From: Burkholderia sp. Bp8992
Lineage (GTDB): Bacteria > Pseudomonadota > Gammaproteobacteria > Burkholderiales > Burkholderiaceae
Direction of reading: 5' to 3'
DNA: 64,000 nt
Assembly (NCBI RefSeq): GCF_003853705.1
Contig: NZ_QTQI01000025.1
Coordinates: 61,548-125,547 of the forward strand
Part shown: positions 41,137 to 50,499 of the stretch, in pieces
Layout of the letters: each line of letters starts with the position of its first letter
Position numbering within the stretch: the first letter of the stretch is position 1
The notes under the pieces: model-generated
The model's database searches: none
The model's input: only the letters and a program-made list of their open reading frames with translations
What the model was told of the DNA's origin: nothing
Made by a program: the position numbers and the translations under genes

Positions 41137-42228
41137 ATGGCACCTTACCTGAGCGTAGAACGCATCGAGAAGCGGTACAACGACACGCAGGTCCTCACCG
41201 ACATCAACCTGAGCGTGATGAAGGGCGAGATGATCTGTTTCCTCGGGCCGTCCGGCTGCGGGAAAACCACGCTGCTGCGGATCATCGCGGGGCTCGAGAC
41301 GCAGAACGCCGGCCAGATCATGCAGGACGGCCGCGACATCTCGCGGCTGCCGCCGCAACTGCGCGACTACGGCATCGTGTTCCAGTCGTACGCGCTGTTC
41401 CCGAACCTCACCGTGTACGACAACGTCGCGTACGGGCTCGTGAACCGCAGGATGAAGCGCGACGCGATCCACGAGCGCGTGCACACGCTGCTCGCGCTGG
41501 TCGGCCTGCCCGACAGCCAACGCAAGCATCCCGGCCAGCTGTCCGGCGGCCAGCAGCAGCGGATCGCACTGGCGCGTGCGCTCGCGACGTCCCCCGGCCT
41601 GCTGCTGCTCGACGAGCCGTTGTCGGCGCTCGATGCGCGCGTGCGCGTGCGGCTGCGCCAGGAGATCCGCGCGCTGCAGCAGCGGCTCGGCGTGACGACC
41701 ATCATGGTCACGCACGACCAGGAAGAAGCGCTGTCGATGGCCGATCGCATCGTCGTGATGAACCACGGCGTGATCGAGCAGATCGGCACGCCGCTCGAAA
41801 TCTACCGGCAGCCGGCTTCGCCGTTCGTCGCGGACTTCATCGGCCGCGTCAACACGATTCCCGCCGAAGTCGCGCAGGACGGCACGCTGCGCGCGGGCGC
41901 GGTCGGCCTCGACTGCCGCCACGGCGCGGCCCGCCCCGCGCAAGGCGCGGCGGTATCGGTCTACGTGCGGCCCGAGGACCTGCGCATCCGCGTGCCGGGC
42001 GAAACGGCCGACAACGTGCTGGCCGGCCGCGTCGAGAAGCTCGAGTTCCTCGGCGCGTTCTGCCGCGTGAGCTTCCGGATCGACGGGCTCGACGGCCAGG
42101 AGATCGTCGCCGACCTGTCGTATCACGACGTCGACCGCACCGGCGTGCAGGCCGGCGCGCGCATCGACCTCGCGCTCGATCGCGAGCATGTCCGCGTGTT
42201 CCCGTGCGCGAAGGAGCGACTGCAATGA
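41137..42228 (+). CDS. phnT: 2-aminoethylphosphonate ABC transporter ATPase
   Basis: This 363-residue ABC ATPase of the PotA/FbpC type has Walker A LGPSGCGKTTLLRII, signature LSGGQQQRIALARAL, Walker B LLLLDEPLSALDARV, a H-loop in MVTHDQEEALS and a C-terminal TOBE-like domain. The ATG at 41137 has GGAGG at a 6-base spacing, whereas the in-frame ATG at 41125 lacks a clear ribosome site. Its stop overlaps the phnU start. Confidence 0.94.
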   Translation: MAPYLSVERIEKRYNDTQVLTDINLSVMKGEMICFLGPSGCGKTTLLRIIAGLETQNAGQIMQDGRDISRLPPQLRDYGIVFQSYALFPNLTVYDNVAYGLVNRRMKRDAIHERVHTLLALVGLPDSQRKHPGQLSGGQQQRIALARALATSPGLLLLDEPLSALDARVRVRLRQEIRALQQRLGVTTIMVTHDQEEALSMADRIVVMNHGVIEQIGTPLEIYRQPASPFVADFIGRVNTIPAEVAQDGTLRAGAVGLDCRHGAARPAQGAAVSVYVRPEDLRIRVPGETADNVLAGRVEKLEFLGAFCRVSFRIDGLDGQEIVADLSYHDVDRTGVQAGARIDLALDREHVRVFPCAKERLQ

Positions 42229-43952
42229 GCACCGTCCTCACCGAGCGCCGCCGCGGCGCCTCCGCTCCCGCCGACGTGCGGCAGATCACGCACTGGCACG
42301 ACCGCATCGCGCAGCTCGCGCTCGTCGCGATGGCCGCGCTGATGTCGCTGTTCCTGCTGCTGCCGCTCGCGCTCGTCGTGCAGAAATGCTTCGTCGACGC
42401 GGACGGGCGCTTCGTCGGCGCGCACAACTTCGTCGAGTATCTCGAGGACAGCGGCGTGCTGCGCTCGATGCTGCATTCGCTGACGGTCGGCGCACTCGTC
42501 ACGCTGATCGTCGTGCCGATGGCGTTCACGTTCGCGTATGCGCTGACGCGCTCGTGCATGCCGCTGAAGAGCGCCGCGCGCACGATCGCGCTGCTGCCGC
42601 TGCTCGCGCCGACGCTGCTGTCGGCCGTGTCGTTCATCTACTGGTTCGGCAACGCGGGGCTGCTGAAGCCGCTGCTGCACGGCCATTCGATCTACGGGCT
42701 GCCCGGTATCGTGCTGAGCATGGTGTACGCGTCGTTCCCGCACGTGCTGATGATCCTCGTCACCGCGCTGTCGCTCGCGGACGGCCGGCTCTACGAGGCC
42801 GCCGACGCGATGGGCACGAGTCGCATCCGCAAGTTCTTCACGATCACGCTGCCCGGTGCGAAGTACGGGCTGATCAGCGCGACGATGGTCGCGTTCACGA
42901 TGTGCATCAACGACTTCGGCGTGCCGGTCGTGATCGGCGGCTCGTACAACGTGCTGTCGACCGACATCTACAAGCTGATCATCGGGCTGCAGGATTTCAA
43001 CCGCAGCGCGGTCGTGAGCCTGATGCTGCTGTGTCCGGCGCTGGTCGCGTTCGGCGTCGACTTCTTCATCCGCCGCCGCCAGCAATCGCAGCTCGGCGCG
43101 CGCTCGACGCCGTACCAGCCGAAGCCGTCGCGCGGCTTCGACGCCGCGATGCTCGCGTACTGCACGCTCGTGTGCGCGTTCTTCATCGCGGTGGTCGGCA
43201 TCTCGGTGTTCGCGTCGTTCGTGAAGTTCTGGCCGTACCAGATGAGCGTCGGGCTGCAGCACTACGAGATGGGGCTGATCGGCGCCGGCATCTTCGACGC
43301 GTACAAGAACAGCCTGCGGATGGCCGCGACGGTGGCGGCCGGCGGCACGATCGTCGTGTTCGGCGGCGCCTACCTGATCGAGAAGACGCGCGGCGCACGG
43401 TGGCTGCGCGGCTTCATCAGCCTGTGCGCGATTTTGCCGATGGGCGTGCCGGGGCTCGTGCTCGGCATCAGCTACATCTTCCTGTTCAACGCGCCGGGCA
43501 ATCCGCTGAACGCGCTGTACGGGTCGCTGTGGCTGCTCGCGATCGTCACGGTCGTCCACTACTACGCATCGAGCCACCTCACCGCCGTGACCGCGCTCAG
43601 GCAGATCGACAGCGAGTTCGAGGCCGTGTCCGCCTCGCTGAAGGTGCCGTTCTACAAGACCTTCCTGCGCGTGACGGTGCCCGTGTGCCTGCCGGCGATC
43701 CTGCTGATCGCACGCTACCTGTTCGTCAACGGGATGACGACGGTCTCGGCCGTCGCGTTCCTCTACTCGCCGGACACGCAGCCCGCATCGGTCGCGATCC
43801 TGAACCTCGACGACGCGGGCCAGATGGGCCCGGCCGCCGCGATGGCCACGCTCGTGCTCGCGACCTCGTCGTTCGCGTGCGTGCTGTTCGCCTGCATCTC
43901 GCATCGACTGTTGCGCCGTACGCAGGCCTGGCGCAACCCGCATCGCCACTGA
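42225..43952 (+). CDS. phnU: 2-aminoethylphosphonate ABC permease, fused double domain
   Basis: This 575-residue inner-membrane permease is a head-to-tail fusion of two permease modules, each with about six membrane segments. The first carries its EAA loop around [20 protein letters not shown]. The second carries [20 protein letters not shown]. In organisms such as Salmonella these are separate PhnU and PhnV proteins. AAGGAG lies 8 bases ahead of the start, which overlaps the phnT stop (ATGA). Confidence 0.92.
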   Translation: MSTVLTERRRGASAPADVRQITHWHDRIAQLALVAMAALMSLFLLLPLALVVQKCFVDADGRFVGAHNFVEYLEDSGVLRSMLHSLTVGALVTLIVVPMAFTFAYALTRSCMPLKSAARTIALLPLLAPTLLSAVSFIYWFGNAGLLKPLLHGHSIYGLPGIVLSMVYASFPHVLMILVTALSLADGRLYEAADAMGTSRIRKFFTITLPGAKYGLISATMVAFTMCINDFGVPVVIGGSYNVLSTDIYKLIIGLQDFNRSAVVSLMLLCPALVAFGVDFFIRRRQQSQLGARSTPYQPKPSRGFDAAMLAYCTLVCAFFIAVVGISVFASFVKFWPYQMSVGLQHYEMGLIGAGIFDAYKNSLRMAATVAAGGTIVVFGGAYLIEKTRGARWLRGFISLCAILPMGVPGLVLGISYIFLFNAPGNPLNALYGSLWLLAIVTVVHYYASSHLTAVTALRQIDSEFEAVSASLKVPFYKTFLRVTVPVCLPAILLIARYLFVNGMTTVSAVAFLYSPDTQPASVAILNLDDAGQMGPAAAMATLVLATSSFACVLFACISHRLLRRTQAWRNPHRH

Positions 43953-44001
43953 TTTTTTTAGCCGCATTCACGTGACGTCCCGACTTCATCAAGGAGACAC
44001 C

Positions 44002-45132
44002 ATGCCGCTCGCCGCCCAGCCCATCCTGCTCACCCCCGGCCCCCTGACGACCTCCGACACCACGCGCGACGCGATGCTGCGCGACTGGGGGTCGTGGGAC
44101 AGCGACTTCAACGCGATCACCGCGCGGCTGCGCGAACGCCTGCTGCAGATCGTGCACGGCGAAGGCACGCACGAATGCGTGCCGCTGCAAGGCAGCGGCA
44201 CGTTCTCGGTCGAGGCGGCCCTCGGCACGCTCGTGCCGCGCGACGGTCACGTGCTCGTGCCGAACAACGGCGCGTACTGCCAGCGCATCGCGAAGATCTG
44301 CCGCGTGCTCGGCCGCCGGCTGACGACGATCGACTACCGCGAGGATCGCCGCGTCGATCCGGCCGACGTCGAGCGCGCGCTCGCTGCCGACCCGACCATC
44401 ACGCACGTCGCGCTCGTGCACTGCGAGACGGGTGCCGGCGTGCTGAACCCGCTGCACGACATCGCGCAGGTCGTCGCGAAGCACGGACGCGCGCTGATCG
44501 TCGATGCGATGAGCTCGTTCGGCGCGATCGACATCGACGCGCGCACGACGCCGTTCGACGCGGTGATCGCGGCGTCCGGCAAATGCCTCGAGGGCGTGCC
44601 GGGGCTCGGCTTCGTGATCGCGAAGCGCAGCGCGCTCGAACGCTGCGAAGGCAACAGCCATTCGCTCGCGATGGACCTGTACGACCAGTGGGTCTACATG
44701 CAGCGCACGACGCAGTGGCGCTTCACGCCGCCGACGCACGTGGTCGCGGCGCTCGACGCGGCCGTCGCGCAGTACGTCGACGAAGGCGGGCTCGCCGCGC
44801 GCGGCGGCCGCTACCAGCGCAACTACCGCGCGCTGATCGACGGGATGCTCGCGCTCGGCTTCCGGCCGTTCCTCGATCCGGCGATCCAGGCGCCGATCAT
44901 CGTCACGTTCCACGCGCCGGACGATCCGAACTACGACTTCAAGCGGTTTTATCAGGAAGTCAAAAAGCGCGGCTACATTCTGTATCCGGGCAAGCTGACC
45001 GAAGTCGAGACGTTCCGCGTCGGCTGTATCGGCCACTTCGGCGAAGCCGGTATTCCGGGCGCCGTCGCGGCGATCGCCGACACGTTGCGCGCGATGGGCG
45101 TGCGCCGCGTGTCGGCCGAAGCGGCAGCATGA
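44002..45132 (+). CDS. phnW: 2-AEP:pyruvate aminotransferase
   Basis: PhnW is a PLP-dependent class V aminotransferase that converts 2-AEP and pyruvate to phosphonoacetaldehyde and alanine. The 376-residue product starts [20 protein letters not shown], preceded by AAGGAGACACC. It has the PLP-binding lysine K194 in [16 protein letters not shown] and an aspartate in [13 protein letters not shown]. It supplies the substrate for PhnY. No phnX (phosphonatase) is nearby, so the route is PhnW-PhnY-PhnA. Confidence 0.95.
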   Translation: MPLAAQPILLTPGPLTTSDTTRDAMLRDWGSWDSDFNAITARLRERLLQIVHGEGTHECVPLQGSGTFSVEAALGTLVPRDGHVLVPNNGAYCQRIAKICRVLGRRLTTIDYREDRRVDPADVERALAADPTITHVALVHCETGAGVLNPLHDIAQVVAKHGRALIVDAMSSFGAIDIDARTTPFDAVIAASGKCLEGVPGLGFVIAKRSALERCEGNSHSLAMDLYDQWVYMQRTTQWRFTPPTHVVAALDAAVAQYVDEGGLAARGGRYQRNYRALIDGMLALGFRPFLDPAIQAPIIVTFHAPDDPNYDFKRFYQEVKKRGYILYPGKLTEVETFRVGCIGHFGEAGIPGAVAAIADTLRAMGVRRVSAEAAA

Positions 45133-45150
45133 CGACGTGACACGATGCAC

Positions 45151-45188
45151 CCGGCCGCGTGCTTACGCGCATGCGGCCGGCCGTTTTC
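45151..45188 (+). terminator. Hairpin between phnW and the FAD oxidase gene
   Basis: A 12-bp stem (CCGGCCGCGTGC paired with GCATGCGGCCGG, one G-U pair) has the loop TTACGC and is followed by CCGTTTTCC. It could stop or attenuate phnSTUW transcription before the oxidase gene. The T run is short. Confidence 0.6.
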
Positions 45189-45234
45189 CGGCCGTGCGCG
45201 GCACGTGCCCCGACCCTTATAGACGAACACCCCG

Positions 45235-46623
45235 ATGCGACCCTTCTGGATCGAACAAGCGCTGTTCAACGACGGCGATCTCGCCCCCGCGCTGCAGGGC
45301 GCGACGCAGGCCGACGTGTGCATCGTCGGCGGCGGCTTCACAGGGCTCTGGACCGCGATCCAGGCGAAGCAGCAACACCCCGCGCTCGACATCGCGATCG
45401 TCGAGGCCGACCTGTGCGGCGCCGGCGCGAGCGGCCGCAACGGCGGCTGCCTGCTCACGTGGTCCGCGAAATTCCTGACGCTGCGGCGCCTGTTCGGCGA
45501 AGCCGAGGCGATCCGGCTCGTGAAGGCCTCCGAAGCGGCCGTGCAGCACATCGCCGATTTCTGCCGCGCGCACGCCATCGACGCCGAACTGCGGCTCGAC
45601 GGCACGCTGTACACGGCGACGTCGCGCGCACAGGTCGGCACGCTCGCGCCGGTGCTCGACGCGCTCGCCGCGTGCGGCATCCACAGCTACGAACCGCTGC
45701 CACCCGCCGAAGTCGCGCGCCGCTCGGGTTCCGCGCGCAATCTCGACGGCGTCTACTCGCCGATCGCCGCGACCGTGCATCCCGGCAAGCTCGTGCGCGG
45801 GCTGCGCCGCGTCGCGCTCGCGATGGGCATCCGCCTCTACGAACGCACGCCGATGCTCGACTTCACGCCGGGGCAGCCGGCCGTCGTGCGCACGCCGTCG
45901 GGCAGCGTCACCGCAGGCAAGCTCGTGTTCGCGATCAACGCGTGGATGGCGAGCCGCTTCCCGCAGTTCGAGCGCACGATCGCGGTCGTGTCGAGCGACA
46001 TGGTGATCACCGAGAAATGCCCGGAGCTGCTCGAAAAAACCGGGCTCGTAGACGGCGTGTCAGTGCTCGATTCGCGAATCTTCGTCTACTACTACCGCAC
46101 GACGGCCGACGGCCGGCTGATGCTCGGCAAGGGCGGCAACACATTCTCATGGCGCAGCCGCATCGCGCCGGTGTTCGACCGGCGCTCGCCGTACGAGGCG
46201 CAGCTCACGCACAGCCTGCGCGAGTTTTTTCCGTCGCTCGCCGGCGTGCCGGTCACCGCGAGCTGGAACGGACCGTCGGATCGCTCGGTCACGGGCTTCC
46301 CGTTCTTCGGCCGCCTCGACGACGCGCCGAACGTGTTCTACGGCTTCGGCTATTCGGGCAACGGTGTCGGGCCGACCTACATGGGCGGGCAGATCCTGTC
46401 GTCGCTCGTGCTCGGCCTCGACAACGCGTGGACGCGCAGCCCGATCGTGCGCGGCCCGCTCGGCCACTTCCCGCCGGAGCCGATCCGCTATGTCGGCGCG
46501 CACGTCGTGCGCAACGCGATCCGCCGCAAGGAGCGCGCGGAGGACGAGAGCCGGCAGCCTTCGGTAGTCGATACGTGGCTCGCGAAGTTTGCGAGCGCGG
46601 CGGGGAAGGCGGACAAGGCGTGA
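45235..46623 (+). CDS. FAD-dependent amine oxidase of the phosphonate cluster
   Basis: This 462-residue DAO/glycine-oxidase-type flavoenzyme has the Rossmann motif VCIVGGGFTGLWTAIQAK at residues 28-45. The FAD-linked region is GASGRNGGCLLTW, and the C-terminal flavin motif is GFGYSGNGVGPTYMGGQ. Genes of this type recur beside phnW. I recall that some have been shown to act on N-methylated or other derivatives of 2-AEP, feeding PhnW. Assigning this copy such a role is inference from position. It starts 102 bases after phnW, past a hairpin. Confidence 0.82.
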   Translation: MRPFWIEQALFNDGDLAPALQGATQADVCIVGGGFTGLWTAIQAKQQHPALDIAIVEADLCGAGASGRNGGCLLTWSAKFLTLRRLFGEAEAIRLVKASEAAVQHIADFCRAHAIDAELRLDGTLYTATSRAQVGTLAPVLDALAACGIHSYEPLPPAEVARRSGSARNLDGVYSPIAATVHPGKLVRGLRRVALAMGIRLYERTPMLDFTPGQPAVVRTPSGSVTAGKLVFAINAWMASRFPQFERTIAVVSSDMVITEKCPELLEKTGLVDGVSVLDSRIFVYYYRTTADGRLMLGKGGNTFSWRSRIAPVFDRRSPYEAQLTHSLREFFPSLAGVPVTASWNGPSDRSVTGFPFFGRLDDAPNVFYGFGYSGNGVGPTYMGGQILSSLVLGLDNAWTRSPIVRGPLGHFPPEPIRYVGAHVVRNAIRRKERAEDESRQPSVVDTWLAKFASAAGKADKA

Positions 46624-46718
46624 CGGCATCGAGCAGACGACGTGTCGATTCATTTCGAGCATGTGCAGACCAGGATCGTCGCGATACGATTCGTGATCTC
46701 GCCAATACATATGAAGAA

Positions 46719-46991
46719 ATGATGCGCTTTCTGCTGTTCGCCGCACTCGCCGTGATGGTCGGTGCGTGCTCGAAATATAGAGATGAGAAATGGACGGCGC
46801 TTCGTGAAATGCCGGCCTTCGCCGAACCAAACGACGATAGGACCCAACCGATCTTTACGGTCAGGAAAGGCGAGTCCTGCGCCCCCGTGGCGGATCGGGC
46901 TGCAAAGGTCTATGCATACACGCAAGTGCGCTGTGAATCCGGAACCGGTTGGGTACTGGACGACTTCTTCGATAAACAGCGCGGCAGATGA
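46719..46991 (+). CDS. Small lipoprotein
   Basis: This 90-residue product (MMRFLLFAALAVMVGACSKY) has a lipobox, VGAC, giving a mature N-terminal lipidated cysteine. The short globular domain has a Cys pair (GESCAPVA; VRCESGTGW) that could form a disulphide, and looks SH3-like. The ATG at 46722 is an equally possible start. The stretch is less GC-biased than its neighbours, which may point to later acquisition. Function unknown. Confidence 0.65.
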   Translation: MMRFLLFAALAVMVGACSKYRDEKWTALREMPAFAEPNDDRTQPIFTVRKGESCAPVADRAAKVYAYTQVRCESGTGWVLDDFFDKQRGR

Positions 46992-47168
46992 TCCGTTGCG
47001 AGGGATCACCGCATTCGGGCGGACATCGTCAACGTCGAGTGAAGCGTCGGCCGCCATATTCGGCTGCACAAACGAGCCGTAGGTAGGCCCGCTTCGACCA
47101 CGAAAGGCCGTAAGTCAACCGTTCCGTGGCTTTTCGTCGTCAACGTGCGGGACAGATAACACGTCCAC

Positions 47169-47894
47169 TCACGCGCCGGTCTTCTCCCGCGCCGCCTTGC
47201 CCGCCGCTGGCAGCCCCTGCTCATGCGTACGACGCATCCGCGCGAGACCGTGCGCGACGTGCTCGCGCACGAGCGCGACGGCCTTCTCCTCGTCGCCGCC
47301 CGCGAGCGCCTGCACGATCTTGTCGTGCTCGGCCGCGGACACCGAGATCGCATCCTCCTCGGCCTCGATCGCGGCCTGGCGCAGCAGCCCGAGCTGGCGC
47401 ACGAGGCGTCGGTAGGTATCGGTGAGGTGCGTATTGCCGACGCCGACGACCATCGCGTCGTGGAACTGCACGTTCAGCTCGGTATAGCGCGTGACGTCGT
47501 GCGTCTTCGCGGCATCCTTCATCGACTGGATGATGCCCTTCAGCACCTTCAGCGTATCGGGCGAGATGCGCTTCGCGAGCGCGCGGGCGACCGATTCGTC
47601 GAGCATCGCGCGCACTTCGTAGATCTCCTCGGCCTCGCGCAGCGGCACGACGCGCACCGTCACGCCGCGGTTCTTCTCGTTGCGCAGCAGGCCGGCCTGC
47701 TCCAGCGCGCGGAAAGCTTCGCGCACGGGGCCGCGCGACACGTTCAGCTTGGTCGCGATATCGACTTCGTTGAGCTTCTCGCCTGGTGCGTATTCACCGG
47801 AGACGATCGCGCGCTCGAGCATGTCCTGGACGATCATCGCGAGCGACTGGCTTTGCAGGAGTTCGATGGCGCTGAGCGCGTTCGGGGAAGTCAT
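47169..47894 (-). CDS. GntR/FadR-family regulator (probably of phn genes)
   Basis: This 241-residue GntR regulator has the N-terminal winged HTH (AIVSGEYAPGEKLNEVDIAT; VSRGPVREAFRALEQAGLL) and a FadR-type all-helical ligand domain with metal-binding histidines (VQFHDAMVVG, AAEHDKIVQAL). It lies at the end of the phosphonate cluster, convergent to it. Its promoter carries the same decamer as the divergent phnA/phnS promoter, so it probably represses them and itself in response to a phosphonate intermediate. That role is inference. Confidence 0.87.
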   Translation of the reverse strand: MTSPNALSAIELLQSQSLAMIVQDMLERAIVSGEYAPGEKLNEVDIATKLNVSRGPVREAFRALEQAGLLRNEKNRGVTVRVVPLREAEEIYEVRAMLDESVARALAKRISPDTLKVLKGIIQSMKDAAKTHDVTRYTELNVQFHDAMVVGVGNTHLTDTYRRLVRQLGLLRQAAIEAEEDAISVSAAEHDKIVQALAGGDEEKAVALVREHVAHGLARMRRTHEQGLPAAGKAAREKTGA

Positions 47895-47954
47895 GGTCGG
47901 GCAGGCAGCGACGCTGCGGGTGAAAACGAGGGCGCCATATCGGCGAATGATCCT

Positions 47955-47985
47955 TGTATACCCTCGGCTCGACACATTGTCAACA
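47955..47985 (-). promoter_or_regulatory. Promoter/operator of the GntR gene
   Basis: On the minus strand: TTGACA (47983-47978), 17 bases, TATACA (47960-47955). The decamer ATTGTCAACA (47976-47985 in plus orientation) embraces the -35 box and equals the one at 39877-39886. This is consistent with self-repression. Confidence 0.65.
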
Positions 47986-48099
47986 GTTTTCAGTTTCCAA
48001 AAGCCAATTCCGCCTGCCGGAAAGTACCTGGCGCCCCGGCAGGCGGCGATCGGCGGTCGCGCGGCGGGCGAACTTCCCGCCTCGCGCGACGTGCGGCCG

Positions 48100-50271
48100 T
48101 CAGGCCGTGGGCTTCACCGGCCCCGGATCGCTCTGGCTCGGCCGGCCCGTCTCGACGTGGCCCGCGAAGCGGCGCACGACCTTGTCGTCACCGCCGCGCA
48201 GCGTCGTCGCGGTAATCGTCAGATCGTACCAGCCGTGACTCGACGACAGCGCGAAGTGATCCTCGACACGCTCGCCCGGCTCCAGCGTGTAGGTGCGCGC
48301 CTGCGCATGGCTGTACGCGTTGTCGACCGTGATACGGCACGTCGCACGCCCGCTGTTGCGCAGTTGCAGGTACACGTGGCGGTTGCGCACGTCGTAGCCG
48401 ATCTTCGCTTCCGGGTTCGCGTGGCGGCCGTCCGCGGCGAGCCGCGTGTTGCCCTGGAACTCGCACAGATAGCCGTTCGGGCCATAGGCGGCGAGATGGT
48501 ACTCGCCGCGCGCGGCCGACGTGCTCCAGGTATCGGCGAAGCGGTCATGCGCGGACACCGCGTAACGGCGCGGCGGCGTCGCCGGGTTGCGGCGGTCGTA
48601 CACGTAGAACGCGGCGCCCGCATCACCGGAGTTCGCGAAGTCGAGCGACACGCTGTCGTCGCGGCCATGCACGTGGGCGTGCACGAACAGCTCGTACGGC
48701 AGCGCACGCGCCGGACGCGTGCCGGGCTCCTGCGCCGGCATCGACTGCTGCGCGGGCACCTGGTACGCCTGGCCGGCCGTCGCGATGTGCTGCGGCACCG
48801 TGAAGCTCACCGTGCGCGTGTCGGGACGCGCGGAGAAGTCGAACGCCGACGTGAGGTCGCCGCAGATCGACCGGCGCCATGCGCTGATGTTCGGCTCCTT
48901 CACGCCGAAGCGCGCTTCGAGGAAACGCAGCACCGACGTGTGGTCGAACGTCTCCGAGCAGACCCAGCCGCCCTTCGTCCACGGCGAGATGATGATCAGC
49001 GGCACGCGCGGCCCGAGGCCGATCGGCTGGATGCCGCCCGGGTCGGCGCCCGGCACGAGCGGGCTCATTTCGCCCGGGTACTTGTTCAGGTCGAGCAGCT
49101 CGTCGCCGAGGTTCGACAGCAGGTTCGACGACACGATGCCCTGGCCGCCCACGCCGCTCGTGACCGGCGGCACCGGCGGCACGACGTGGTCGAACAGCCC
49201 GTCGTTCTCGTCGTAGTTGAGGATGAACACCGTCTTCGCCCACACCTCCGGGTTCGACGTCAGCGCCTCGAGCACCATGTTGATGTAGAACGCGCCGTCG
49301 GTCGGCGACGCCTGCGGGTGCTCGCTGTACTTGTACGGCGACACGATCCACGACACCTGCGGCAGCCGGTTCGCCTGCACGTCGGCCTTCAGCTCGGCGA
49401 GCGTGTGGTCCGATGCGCCCTTGTCGACCAGCGGGCCGCTCGCGCCCTCCTTCACCTGGAAGCGCTTGAAGAACATCAGCGAGTTGTCGGTGTAGTTGTC
49501 GGTCGGGTCGCCCGGGATGCCCGTGCCGCCCTGGTACACCTTCCAGCTGATCTTCGCGTCCTCGAGGCGCTCGGCGTAGGTCGTCCACGTGTAGCCGTTC
49601 ACGTCGTCGCGCTCGCCGATGCCCGGGCCGTTCGGCGGGTTGCCGTAGATGTTGCGCGGGTCGACCGTGCCGGTCCACAGGTAGATGCGGTTCGGCGCCG
49701 TGTCGGCGTGCGCGGAGCAGAAGTACGAATCGCAGATCGTGAACGCGTCGGCCAGCGCGTAGTGGTACGTGAGGTCCTGGCGCTTCAGGTAGCCCATCGT
49801 CAGCACGTCCTGCTTCTGGTTCACCCACTGGTCCCACTGGCCGTTGTTCCAGGACAGGTGGCCGCTGCTCCAGCCGTGGTTGGTGCCCGGCTGGAATTCG
49901 GTCGTCTGCTTCGGGTCGAGGTAGAACGGCAGCACGTACGGCGCCGACGGATCGAGGCCGCGCGAATGGTAGTTCTTCGTGAACACCGACGCCGGCGGCT
50001 GTTGCCACACCGGCGCACCGCTCGGCAGCAGGTGCGGGCGCGGGTCGTTGAAGCCGCGCACGCCGCGCAGCCCGCCGAAGTAATGGTCGAACGAACGGTT
50101 TTCCTGCATGAAGATCACGACGTGTTCGACGTCGCGGATCGTGCCCGTGCGATAGGCGGCCGGCATCGCCAGCGCGTTGCGGATCGCGGGCGGAAAGCCC
50201 GCGTAGGCGGCCATCGCGCCGGCCGACTGCGCGGCGAGGCGCAGGAAATCGCGTCGATTGTTCGAGGACAT
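48100..50271 (-). CDS. plcN: Phosphocholine-specific phospholipase C, Tat-exported
   Basis: This 723-residue secreted phospholipase C hydrolyses phosphatidylcholine and related lipids to diacylglycerol and phosphocholine. It begins with a twin-arginine signal (NNRRDFLRLAAQSAGAMAAY). The catalytic domain follows with VVIFMQENRSFDHYFG, TNHGWSSGHLSWNNG, VHPQ-type NYDENDGLFDHVVPP and IISPWTKGGWVCSETFDHTS. It ends with two tandem C-terminal beta domains. The symbol reflects the non-haemolytic PlcN class, and individual Burkholderia paralogues cannot be distinguished here. Confidence 0.9.
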   Translation of the reverse strand: MSSNNRRDFLRLAAQSAGAMAAYAGFPPAIRNALAMPAAYRTGTIRDVEHVVIFMQENRSFDHYFGGLRGVRGFNDPRPHLLPSGAPVWQQPPASVFTKNYHSRGLDPSAPYVLPFYLDPKQTTEFQPGTNHGWSSGHLSWNNGQWDQWVNQKQDVLTMGYLKRQDLTYHYALADAFTICDSYFCSAHADTAPNRIYLWTGTVDPRNIYGNPPNGPGIGERDDVNGYTWTTYAERLEDAKISWKVYQGGTGIPGDPTDNYTDNSLMFFKRFQVKEGASGPLVDKGASDHTLAELKADVQANRLPQVSWIVSPYKYSEHPQASPTDGAFYINMVLEALTSNPEVWAKTVFILNYDENDGLFDHVVPPVPPVTSGVGGQGIVSSNLLSNLGDELLDLNKYPGEMSPLVPGADPGGIQPIGLGPRVPLIIISPWTKGGWVCSETFDHTSVLRFLEARFGVKEPNISAWRRSICGDLTSAFDFSARPDTRTVSFTVPQHIATAGQAYQVPAQQSMPAQEPGTRPARALPYELFVHAHVHGRDDSVSLDFANSGDAGAAFYVYDRRNPATPPRRYAVSAHDRFADTWSTSAARGEYHLAAYGPNGYLCEFQGNTRLAADGRHANPEAKIGYDVRNRHVYLQLRNSGRATCRITVDNAYSHAQARTYTLEPGERVEDHFALSSSHGWYDLTITATTLRGGDDKVVRRFAGHVETGRPSQSDPGPVKPTA

Positions 50272-50499
50272 GAAGAGAACCCTGTTGTCGATAGGAGTGG
50301 GGCGCCGGTCGAGCGGGGCCGGCGGTGGTGCGTTGCCGTTATTACCCCGCACCGGCATGTCCCGGCCGTGACCGGTTACCGCAGGTTTCTTTGGGTGACC
50401 CACAGGAATTTTTCGAAGCGGCGCACGACGCGCCTTTCATGCGGCCGACATACGCGTGCGCTACGCTGACGCGCGATACAGAGGGGGAGAAGCCGAGTC

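Noticed and set aside
50392-50402. TGGGTGACCCA palindrome as a LysR or phosphate-regulator site
   Set aside because: It is a short 5-1-5 palindrome in the right place but matches no motif I know with confidence.
47680-50469. A 929-codon plus-strand frame opposite plcN
   Set aside because: It is an antisense shadow. The minus strand encodes the Tat signal and phospholipase motifs.
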